Source of the DNA: Microvirga sp. ACRRW
Lineage (GTDB): Bacteria > Pseudomonadota > Alphaproteobacteria > Rhizobiales > Beijerinckiaceae
Assembly: GCF_022346925.1 (NCBI RefSeq)
Contig: NZ_JAKRNJ010000001.1
Coordinates: 434,001 to 498,000, forward strand
Length of the DNA stretch: 64,000 nt
Direction: 5' to 3'
Position numbers and translations under genes: made by a program. Shown here piece by piece: positions 21,512 to 29,751 of this stretch. The notes under the pieces are model-generated. The model did not search any database. It saw only the letters and a list, made by a program, of their open reading frames with translations, and was not told the origin of the DNA. Every line of letters starts with the position of its first letter. The stretch's first letter is position 1.

Positions 21512-22524
21512 CAGGCAACCTCTTTATTGGGCTCGGACAAAGGCCAATCCGTCATGGTGCGGCGGTCTTGTCCAAGCCAAAGTGAAACGGTGAGTTGGTC
21601 ATCGCCCTTTCTGGGCGGCGCTAATTCTTTCGTCAGCGTGCAATCGAGGCCCGCCTCGTCAAGCCAGCCGGCAACCTGCGTAGGCGCGAAGCCGAGGCGA
21701 CGATGGGCCTGCCCCTCGCGCAGGAACTCCAGCTTATGCGGCGCGAAATCGACAACGAGGATGCGCCCGCCCGGCGCCACCAGGCGCGCGGCCTCGCGGA
21801 TCGCGCGGGCCGGATCGTCCAGGTAATGCAGGACCTGATGAATGATCACGAGATCGAAGGTGTCGCGCGGGAACGGCGGCGCATAGATGTCGCCCTGACG
21901 AAGCTCGATCCCGCGCAGGCCTGCCTTCTCGAGATTTGCGCGAGCGACGGAAAGCATGGCGTGGCTCGCATCGAGTCCAACCGTGCGGCTGGCGCGCGGC
22001 GCGAGGAGCTGCAGCATGCGGCCGGTGCCAGTGCCGAGATCGACGAGATTGCGGATCTCTTTCGATCCCAGTGCTTCGAGCACCGCTGCCTCGACCACCG
22101 CCTCAGGCGCATGGAGTGAGCGCAAGTGGTCCCATTCCGGAGCGAGGCGGGAAAAGTAAGCCTGGGCGGCATGCGAGCGCTGGGCCCGTACCGCCTCGAG
22201 GCGCGTACGGTCCTCCAGCAATTGCGGATCGGACCGGTCGAGGCTCTCAAGGGTCGGGCGGATGATCTTCAGGGCTGTGCCGCGATCAGTCAGCCGAAAG
22301 AAGGCCCAGGCCCCTTCCCGATGCCGCTCCACGAGACCAGCCTCCACGAGCAGCTTCAAATGACGAGAGATCCGCGGCTGGGACTGCCCAAGGATGTCGG
22401 TGAGGTCGGAAACCGACAACTCTCCTTCGGCCAGCAAAGCCAGGATACGCAGGCGCGTTTCCTCGGCGGCTGCCCTTAGGACATCCAGCGTCAAATCCAG
22501 CGATGGAGCTTCTCTCTCGGCCAT
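21511..22524 (-). CDS. ArsR-family regulator fused to a SAM-dependent methyltransferase domain (SahR-like)
   Basis: Probable regulator of the methionine cycle. From MAEREAPSLD it has 337 residues. An ArsR winged helix covers about 10-90 (LAEGELSVSDLTDILGQSQPRISRHLKLL). A class I methyltransferase fold follows, with NLVDLGTGTGRMLQLL and VGLDASHAMLS. SahR proteins of this layout are known to sense S-adenosylhomocysteine and control met and ahcY genes. The frame begins seven codons earlier at 22545, but that ATG lies inside the upstream palindrome and has no ribosome site, so the inner ATG is preferred. Direct coupling to metF and metH supports the role; ligand and targets are inferred. Confidence 0.85.
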   Translation of the reverse strand: MAEREAPSLDLTLDVLRAAAEETRLRILALLAEGELSVSDLTDILGQSQPRISRHLKLLVEAGLVERHREGAWAFFRLTDRGTALKIIRPTLESLDRSDPQLLEDRTRLEAVRAQRSHAAQAYFSRLAPEWDHLRSLHAPEAVVEAAVLEALGSKEIRNLVDLGTGTGRMLQLLAPRASRTVGLDASHAMLSVARANLEKAGLRGIELRQGDIYAPPFPRDTFDLVIIHQVLHYLDDPARAIREAARLVAPGGRILVVDFAPHKLEFLREGQAHRRLGFAPTQVAGWLDEAGLDCTLTKELAPPRKGDDQLTVSLWLGQDRRTMTDWPLSEPNKEVA

Positions 22525-22539
22525 GAGCCCAACTCGATC

Positions 22540-22567
22540 ATACATATAAAGATATATTTATATGTAT
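22540..22567. promoter_or_regulatory. 28-base palindrome, candidate operator of the regulator-metF-metH operon
   Basis: Perfect 11-base arms, ATACATATAAA (22540-22550) and TTTATATGTAT (22557-22567), flank a six-base centre GATATA. It is extremely AT-rich in a GC-rich genome and lies 16 bases upstream of the preferred regulator start. Position and symmetry fit an ArsR-type dimer site that autoregulates the operon. The sequence resembles ATATAAAG-type sites I associate with SahR, from memory and unverified. Confidence 0.7.
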
Positions 22568-22591
22568 TTTGAGGAAAGCGCAAGCAGAGCA

Positions 22592-23473
22592 TCACTGTTT
22601 GAGGCGTCCAACCTTGGCCCTGTTGGCTGCAATCACGAGCAAGAGGACGACCCCGGCCACAAGCCAGGCCGATGGGGCGACGGATTCGCCATTGAGGATG
22701 GCAGCGATCAGCAGCGTCACGAATGTCTGAAGCAGCTGAACCTGGCTCACATGAGCGATGCCGCCCAGGGCCAAGCTGGCATTCCAGGCGAAGAAGCCGA
22801 GATACTGGCTCATGAGAGCCACATAGACGAAGCCGATCCAACTCCAGGGCGGGACCGCAGCGAGCTCGCCCGGCACGGACCAGAGCGCCAAGGGAATGGT
22901 GACAGGAAGAGCAATCACCAGAACCCAGGAGATCACCTCCCAGCCGGCCATGCCCTTGAGCACGAGCTTGCCGGAGAGCACATAGCCCAGCGCGGAGGAT
23001 AGGGCAGCCGCCAGAAGAAACAGGTCTCCCCGTCCCAACGACCCGCCGCCCTCATACAGGGTGAAGCCGATGACGAGAGCAGCGCCGGTCAGTGCCGCCA
23101 GCGAGAAAGCCGGGCTCGGCCGCTCGCCTGCGATCAGCGTGCTGATGGCAGAGGTGGCGAGCGGCATGATGCCGAGCACAACCCCGCCATGAGAGGCTGG
23201 GACGCTTTTCATGGCGAGCGCCGTGAAGCCTGGGAAGCCTCCGACGATGCACAGAGCCGTGAGCGCTATGGTGCCTATCTGCCGAGAGGCAGGCCATGGC
23301 TTGCGCAGCAGGAGGAGAGTTGCGAGGGCGAGGAGCCCAGCGACAGCCGCTCGGCCTGCGGTGACGAAGAGCGGGCTCAGATGCTCGACGGCGATATGCG
23401 TGAAGGGCAGCGTGCCGTCGAAAATGCACACGCCAACAAAGCCCAGAAGCAGGCCAAGACTCGCACGGGACAT
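22592..23473 (-). CDS. EamA/DMT-family transporter
   Basis: Drug/metabolite transporter superfamily permease with ten predicted transmembrane helices in two EamA repeats. The 293-residue protein starts MSRASLGLLLGFVGVCIFDGTLPFTHIAVEHL. The first repeat ends near residue 135 and the second begins at GRGDLFLLAAALSSALGYVLSGKLV. The substrate cannot be told from sequence; relatives export amino acids or other metabolites. It lies upstream of the metF regulator on the same strand, but the palindrome and promoter lie between them. Confidence 0.85.
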   Translation of the reverse strand: MSRASLGLLLGFVGVCIFDGTLPFTHIAVEHLSPLFVTAGRAAVAGLLALATLLLLRKPWPASRQIGTIALTALCIVGGFPGFTALAMKSVPASHGGVVLGIMPLATSAISTLIAGERPSPAFSLAALTGAALVIGFTLYEGGGSLGRGDLFLLAAALSSALGYVLSGKLVLKGMAGWEVISWVLVIALPVTIPLALWSVPGELAAVPPWSWIGFVYVALMSQYLGFFAWNASLALGGIAHVSQVQLLQTFVTLLIAAILNGESVAPSAWLVAGVVLLLVIAANRAKVGRLKQ

Positions 23474-23484
23474 GAGAGATGCCG

Positions 23485-24996
23485 CTATCGGAACGGAGGT
23501 TCGTCGAAGCTGCGCAGTTTCCGCGAGTGCAGGGACGAGCGCTGCCCACGCAGGATATCGAGCGCCGCGAGGCCGATCATGAGGTGCTCGCTCACAGCGC
23601 GCTCATAAAACGCGTTGGCGGCTCCCGGCAGCTTAATCTCGCCATGCAGCGGCTTGTCGGAAACGCAGAGCAGCGTGCCGTAGGGCACGCGCAGTCGATA
23701 ACCCTGCGCGGCGATGGTGCCGCTTTCCATGTCCACCGCGATGGCGCGGGACAGATTGATCTGCCGCCGTTCCTGGCTCCAGCGGAGTTCCCAGTTGCGG
23801 TCGTCATAAGTCACGACCGTGCCCGTGCGCAGACGACGCTTCAGCTCCTCGCCGCGCTCGCCCGTGACTTGCACTGCGGCGTCCTGCATCGCGACCTGAA
23901 TTTCCGCGAGCGCCGGAAGAGGAATCTCGGGCGGCAATGCGCCGTCGAGGATGCTGTCGCGCCGGAGATAAGCATGAGCGAGAACGTAATCGCCGATCGA
24001 TTGTGACTGACGCAAGCCGCCGCAATGGCCTACCATGAGCCAGCAATGCGGGCGCAGGACTGCGAGATGATCCGTGATGTTCTTCGCGTTCGAGGGGCCG
24101 ACGCCGATATTGACGAGCGTGACGCCCTGCCCGTCCTTGCGCATCAGGTGATAGGCCGGCATCTGGAAACGGTGCCAGGGCGAGGAAGCGATGAGCTCCT
24201 CGACGGCTGCCTCGCTCAACCCGCGCTCGATGGCAACGCCGCCGGGCAGAACGAGCTTGTTGTAAGGCCCCTCCTCGTTCGCCAGTTCCTTCACGGCCCA
24301 GCGAATGAACTGGTCCACATAGCGGTGATAGTTGGTTAGCAGAATCCAGGGCTGCACCGAGCGCCAGTCACTGCCGGTGTAATGCACCAAGCGGCGCAGG
24401 GAGTAATCGACGCGCGCGGCATCGAAGAGCGAGAGCGGGCGCGCTTCGGCTTCATGGAAGATCCATGTGCCGTCGGCGATCTCATCGCCGACTTTTGCCA
24501 GCAGCGGTGTCGGAAAATGCTGCGCGAGTTCGGAAGCCGAATGCGCGCCGCGACCGAGCTCGTCGCCGCGCTCGAAAATGTACGGGTAAGGAATTTCCTG
24601 ATCGCTGACGCCAACTTCGAGCGTCGCGCCGTAGTCGCGCACGAGATGGTTCAGCTGTTCAAGGAGGTAGTTCTTGAAGAAGGCAGGCTGCGTGATCGTA
24701 GTCGCATAGACGCCGGGGCCCTGGAACTTGGCATAAGCCCGCTGCTTCACAGGCGGTACGGAATTTGCCCGGTAATCGACGCGAAGCTCAGGATAGCGGA
24801 AGCGGGAGCGCTCTAGCGGTGTGGGGGGCGTGCCGGTGGCGAAGAAATGCTCCAGAGCGTGGCGCTGCGCCTCAGTGGCGCTGTCATGGAGCTGGATGAG
24901 CCGCTCGACGGCTTCTTCGGGAGTGGCGACGGATTGGAAGGCTGAGATCTGGTCGGCAGGCACGTGATATTTCTCTTTTTCTGTCTCGTGCCTCAA
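23485..24996 (-). CDS. amn: AMP nucleosidase Amn
   Basis: Hydrolyses AMP to adenine and ribose 5-phosphate, controlling adenylate pools. The 503-residue protein has the N-terminal AMP nucleosidase regulatory domain (PPVKQRAYAKFQGPGVYATTITQP). The C-terminal phosphorylase-type catalytic domain has VNIGVGPSNAKNITDHLAVLRPHCWLMVGHCGGLRQSQ and AVDMESGTIAAQGYR, where the MES Glu binds ribose. Length agrees with the family. It ends 11 bases before the EamA transporter start, so the two may be co-transcribed. Confidence 0.95.
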   Translation of the reverse strand: MRHETEKEKYHVPADQISAFQSVATPEEAVERLIQLHDSATEAQRHALEHFFATGTPPTPLERSRFRYPELRVDYRANSVPPVKQRAYAKFQGPGVYATTITQPAFFKNYLLEQLNHLVRDYGATLEVGVSDQEIPYPYIFERGDELGRGAHSASELAQHFPTPLLAKVGDEIADGTWIFHEAEARPLSLFDAARVDYSLRRLVHYTGSDWRSVQPWILLTNYHRYVDQFIRWAVKELANEEGPYNKLVLPGGVAIERGLSEAAVEELIASSPWHRFQMPAYHLMRKDGQGVTLVNIGVGPSNAKNITDHLAVLRPHCWLMVGHCGGLRQSQSIGDYVLAHAYLRRDSILDGALPPEIPLPALAEIQVAMQDAAVQVTGERGEELKRRLRTGTVVTYDDRNWELRWSQERRQINLSRAIAVDMESGTIAAQGYRLRVPYGTLLCVSDKPLHGEIKLPGAANAFYERAVSEHLMIGLAALDILRGQRSSLHSRKLRSFDEPPFR

Positions 24997-25040
24997 GGGT
25001 CATACACCTTTTTGACCAAGAACCCAAGCACCTAGGATTC

Positions 25041-25727
25041 TCAGAAGGAAAGCCTATCCCCGTTCCAGTCGAAAAAGCCGCCCGTTTCCTTGAGAGTGAG
25101 CCCATCGATAAGCCGGATAAGCCCTGCCGCGCTCTCCTCGACGGAAATGTCGGCGTCCGAACCGCCCATGTCGGTGCGCACCCAGCCGGGATGCACGGAA
25201 ATCGCAATGATGCCCTCGGGCTGCAAATCGGTGGCGAGGCCCTGCATCACCTTGTTCACCGCAGCCTTGGACGCACGATAGGCGATACGGTCCGACTTCG
25301 CGTGAGAGAGCGAGCCCATGCGGCTTGATATCGTGACGATCTTGGCCGCTTTCGACTGCCGCAGATGGGACAGAAAGGCTTGCGTGATGCGCAAGGGGCC
25401 AAGTGTGTTGACCCGCAACACTTCAAGAAAACCCTCGAAATCCATGTCCAAGGTCGATTGCCGCTTCGGGCCGATGAGGCCTGCATTGTTGATGAGAACG
25501 TCAATCGGCTCATCCAATTGGCTCGCAGCCTCAACGATGGAAGCCTCGTCGCGCACATCGAGGGCGATCAGCTTGAGCCGTCCATCGGCCGTAAATTTTT
25601 TCCACTCCGGCGACGCCCAACCGAGATCGCGCAGCGTGCCAATCACGCGTTCGCCGCGCATGAGAAGGGCGCGGGCGAGTTCCTGCCCGATTCCGCGCCC
25701 GATACCTGTGATGAGGTAAGTGCTCAC
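25041..25727 (-). CDS. Short-chain dehydrogenase/reductase
   Basis: NAD(P)-dependent SDR of unknown substrate, 228 residues. The cofactor loop TGIGRGIG is at residues 7-14, NNAG near 79-82, and the catalytic Ser and YRASK (Tyr-x-x-x-Lys) near 150. It resembles the C-factor/CsgA-like SDR subgroup (MGSLSHAKSD, HPGWVRTDMGG). It starts ten bases after ettA ends and is probably in the same transcript, with no obvious functional link. Confidence 0.87.
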   Translation of the reverse strand: MSTYLITGIGRGIGQELARALLMRGERVIGTLRDLGWASPEWKKFTADGRLKLIALDVRDEASIVEAASQLDEPIDVLINNAGLIGPKRQSTLDMDFEGFLEVLRVNTLGPLRITQAFLSHLRQSKAAKIVTISSRMGSLSHAKSDRIAYRASKAAVNKVMQGLATDLQPEGIIAISVHPGWVRTDMGGSDADISVEESAAGLIRLIDGLTLKETGGFFDWNGDRLSF

Positions 25728-25736
25728 GCAAAAACC

Positions 25737-27389
<1,653 letters not shown>

Positions 27390-27590
27390 GGAAAAAGCCC
27401 TGCTTGATGAGATCGGTTGAATGGAGTTGGCCGTCAGTTAGCAGGGGCGGCCTGCCGGGGCAAGGCGGGGAAGTGACGCCCACGCGGGCGGACGGACAAG
27501 CTGAAGCGCTCTCGCGGCAATGGTTTGCCCGAGGTTTTGGGGTCGAGGGAGGCGCGAGGAGGCGTCTGGCTCGGCTGTGTGAGTGTGTGA
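27390..27590. other. Leader or spacer region upstream of ettA
   Basis: No convincing gene. It is GC-rich, and small open frames here lack starts or recognisable similarity. GCGCGAGGAG at 27552-27561 is the exact reverse complement of CTCCTCGCGC at 27603-27612 in the neighbouring structured stretch, so both may fold in one transcript running toward ettA. Confidence 0.4.
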
Positions 27591-27748
27591 AGAACCCGAC
27601 GGCTCCTCGCGCACGGTTCTTTTAGGCGTACATCGTGTCTTTCAACGATGGGCCTCCCGCCGACAGGCTTGCGAGGCCTGACACAGGACCGCTCCCGGCT
27701 CCGACAATCACGACGCCTCGCGAGCGCGCCCCTCATTGAGCCGGGACC
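27591..27748 (-). ncRNA. Candidate structured small RNA or ettA leader
   Basis: On the minus strand a run of stems follows a good promoter. GAGCCGGG/CCCGGCTC closes a long hairpin (27738-27745 with 27694-27701). CAGGC/GCCTG follows (27664-27668 with 27676-27680), then CATCGT/ACGATG (27631-27636 with 27645-27650, eight-base loop), then AGAACC/GGTTCT (27591-27596 with 27615-27620). A three-codon frame ATG-TAC-GCC-TAA lies between the last two stems. No coding frame here is convincing. The transcript could end near 27590 or continue to ettA. I do not recognise a known RNA family. Confidence 0.4.
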
Positions 27749-27753
27749 CACAA

Positions 27754-27782
27754 CCTATAGCCAAGGTTAGGACCAAAGTCAA
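27754..27782 (-). promoter_or_regulatory. Sigma70-like promoter upstream of the structured stretch and ettA
   Basis: On the minus strand TTGACT (27782-27777) and TATAGG (27759-27754) are separated by exactly 17 bases. This is the best consensus promoter in the window. Transcription would start near 27748, directly before the first stem of the structured region. Confidence 0.65.
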
Positions 27783-27825
27783 GAACAAAAGCGGAACATA
27801 ATGTTCGCACTTCCGCATCCTCCCA

Positions 27826-27913
27826 GTCATCACCGGCCTTGTGCCGGTGATCCCGATTAATGAGAGCGCAACGCCTTTCCAGTCGGGATGGCCGGGACAA
27901 GCCCGGCCATGAC
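27826..27913. repeat. REPIN-like double palindrome
   Basis: Two hairpins in inverted order: ATCACCGGC/GCCGGTGAT with loop CTTGT (27829-27851), and ATGGCCGGG/CCCGGCCAT with loop ACAAG (27888-27910). The loops are complementary to each other. TCCCGATT (27851-27858) and AGTCGGGA (27881-27888) are near-complementary inner arms, and GTC/GAC bound the element. Its conceptual translations (GRACPGHP, AGTSPAMT) are a frequent signature in Rhizobiales protein sets, so I take it as one copy of a dispersed family. Only this copy was noticed in the window. Confidence 0.7.
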
Positions 27914-27968
27914 GGAAGAAGTGAGTGAACTGCTTGCGCCCTCTCAGGAGAGGGATCACTCTCGCCTT

Positions 27969-28259
27969 ATGAAACTCTACTACATCTACATCCTCGCCAG
28001 CAGATCTGGTGGCGCTCTGTATATTGGCGTCACCAATGATCTACCCCGACGTGTCTGGGAGCATAAAACCGGGCGCGGTGGCGATCACACGCGGCGTTAT
28101 CGAATTGACCGTCTTGTTTATTATGAAAGCTATCCGAGCATCATCGACGCCATTCAGCGGGAGACATCGATCAAGCGGTGGCCGCGGGCATGGAAGACAA
28201 ATCTTATTCTCGGTATAAACCCGACGTGGCGCGATCTTTATAACGACTTGAACGCGTGA
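27969..28259 (+). CDS. Small GIY-YIG nuclease family protein
   Basis: 96-residue single-domain GIY-YIG protein (UPF0213-like). YYIYILAS and GALYIGVTNDLPRRVWEHK form the GIY-YIG core with the Arg, and YYESYPSIIDAIQRETSIKRWPR supplies the catalytic Glu and Lys region. Stand-alone proteins of this kind have no firmly known role. The frame opens 27 codons earlier inside the neighbouring palindromic repeat, but MKLYYIYILAS at 27969 is the natural start. AGGAGAGG upstream is partly inside a small hairpin (GAGAG 27948-27952 with CTCTC 27959-27963). It is the only plus-strand gene between 16745 and 60882. Confidence 0.85.
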   Translation: MKLYYIYILASRSGGALYIGVTNDLPRRVWEHKTGRGGDHTRRYRIDRLVYYESYPSIIDAIQRETSIKRWPRAWKTNLILGINPTWRDLYNDLNA

Positions 28260-28322
28260 TCCCGCCTTACCCACGTCTTTACCGACTGTGCATGACAGTA
28301 AGCGGTTGAGCAAATGCTCACC

Positions 28323-29666
28323 TCAAAGCCCGAACGGATACGTCTCCGGCATGCCCTTGCCATGGGCGTGGCTCAGCGGCGTGACCGCTTTCGTTTCCTC
28401 GAACCACACGAAGTCGTCGAACTGCTCGGCCAGGATGGCCTCGAAGTAATGGCTGTAGAGTTCGGTGTCCGGCCGATAGATGACTCCGATGGCCCGCTCC
28501 AGACGCGGACGCGACAGAACTTCCTTCAGGTCGTTCTGAAGGTTCTCCCGCCAATCGGTCAGGAAGCGTTTGTGCCCCGTATCCCGGAAGATGCGCTCAT
28601 GGCTGTCGGGCCTTGCAGGCAGCACGTTCTTCACCTGCATGGGCTCGTCCCAATCGTCGGCGGCGGCAACCGTGCCTCGATCAGTCCCGAAGCCGACGAG
28701 CACGGCCTCCTCGCGATAAGCCTTGCGGCAGAGCTCGCCGATATTGAACTCGCCCTGCCAGCCCATGGCGGTGGCGGCGGCGTTGCCGATGTGGGAATTA
28801 TGCGCCCAGACCACCGCCTTGGCGTTGTCGCGGCGTGCCAGCAGACTCTGGAGCGTATCGAACATGTGTCGGTCGCGCAGGTTCCAGGACTCCGTCGCGC
28901 CCTCATACATGATGCGGTAATAATGCTCCGCCGCATGAACGATCTTGGCGTTCTGCACCGCATCGAAAAACGGCTCACCGCCGTTCGTCTCCAGATATTC
29001 CATGCGCTTGCCGAGAATGTCCTGCAACTGACGCAGCAGCGCTTCATCGCAGGGTTTTTTCTGACCCGTGATGACAGCGCGACCGTAACGCGCCGGGTCT
29101 GATTGCCAGGGGCTCAGGCAGCCGTAACGTCCCCTCGCCTCTTTTGCTGCTTTCGGATCGACCTTGTCGAGATAGTCGAGCACCGCGCGGATGGACGCAT
29201 TGAGGCTGTAGACATCGAGCCCACGAAACTCGGCGCGCTCGCCCTCGGGGCGATCCTTGTTGATGGTGCGCATCCAGTTGACGAAATCCGCCACCTCCTC
29301 GTTGCGCCACATCCAGGTGGGAAAGCGCTCGAAGGCAACGTCATCTCCATCGGGCACAGGGCGGTGTCGCACATAAGCATCGATCCGCGCCGCATCCGGC
29401 CAATCGGCCTCGACCGCAACGATGTTGAATCCGTGATGCTCGATAAGCCGCCGCGTGATGGCCGCCCGCGCCCGGTAGAACTCCGACGTTCCGTGGGTCG
29501 CCTCGCCGAGCAGCACGACCTTGGCGTCACCGAACCGGTCGAACATGGCGCCGAAAGCCGCGTCATCCTCAAGAGGCGGAAGCGGTTCGCCATGTTTGCG
29601 GACAATATCGACTGCCTCCTTGATGGAGGATTCGTTCTCGTTCTGCTTCCAGGAAAAGCGGGCCAT
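28323..29666 (-). CDS. Erythromycin esterase family protein
   Basis: 447-residue cytoplasmic protein of the erythromycin-esterase-like family (EreA/EreB fold). VVLLGEATHGTSEFYRARAAITRRLI at about 49-74 carries the conserved Glu and His of the active centre. FNIVAVEADWPDAARID and AVVWAHNSHIGNA supply the other conserved His and Asp/Glu. Chromosomal members in soil bacteria are usually not resistance determinants, and the natural substrate is unknown. It starts with a good GAGAGG site, and a 21-base palindrome lies 14 bases upstream. Confidence 0.85.
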   Translation of the reverse strand: MARFSWKQNENESSIKEAVDIVRKHGEPLPPLEDDAAFGAMFDRFGDAKVVLLGEATHGTSEFYRARAAITRRLIEHHGFNIVAVEADWPDAARIDAYVRHRPVPDGDDVAFERFPTWMWRNEEVADFVNWMRTINKDRPEGERAEFRGLDVYSLNASIRAVLDYLDKVDPKAAKEARGRYGCLSPWQSDPARYGRAVITGQKKPCDEALLRQLQDILGKRMEYLETNGGEPFFDAVQNAKIVHAAEHYYRIMYEGATESWNLRDRHMFDTLQSLLARRDNAKAVVWAHNSHIGNAAATAMGWQGEFNIGELCRKAYREEAVLVGFGTDRGTVAAADDWDEPMQVKNVLPARPDSHERIFRDTGHKRFLTDWRENLQNDLKEVLSRPRLERAIGVIYRPDTELYSHYFEAILAEQFDDFVWFEETKAVTPLSHAHGKGMPETYPFGL

Positions 29667-29680
29667 CGTCGCCTCTCGAA

Positions 29681-29701
29681 AGTGGAGAAACTTTCTCCAC
29701 T
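29681..29701. promoter_or_regulatory. 21-base perfect palindrome upstream of the esterase-like gene
   Basis: AGTGGAGAAA (29681-29690) and TTTCTCCACT (29692-29701) are perfect inverted arms around one central C. It lies between the esterase-like gene and the M14 peptidase stop codon, 14 bases upstream of the esterase-like start. It could be a repressor site or a hairpin that terminates or stabilises the upstream operon mRNA. No U-run of note follows on the minus strand. Confidence 0.55.
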
Positions 29702-29751
29702 AACGGCAAGCCGGAAGCGCTGTTCCCCGACTGAAAGCTATCGCAACGAGG

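Noticed and set aside
27591-27748. 6S RNA or SRP RNA
   Set aside because: The fold seen is a chain of separate hairpins rather than one long bulged stem, and the conserved SRP core GGAAGGAAGC is absent.
27434-27959. Two small minus-strand frames (105 and 83 codons) upstream of ettA
   Set aside because: They run through the structured stretch and the REPIN-like repeat; the second is largely the known translation of a dispersed repeat. Neither has a ribosome site or a family.
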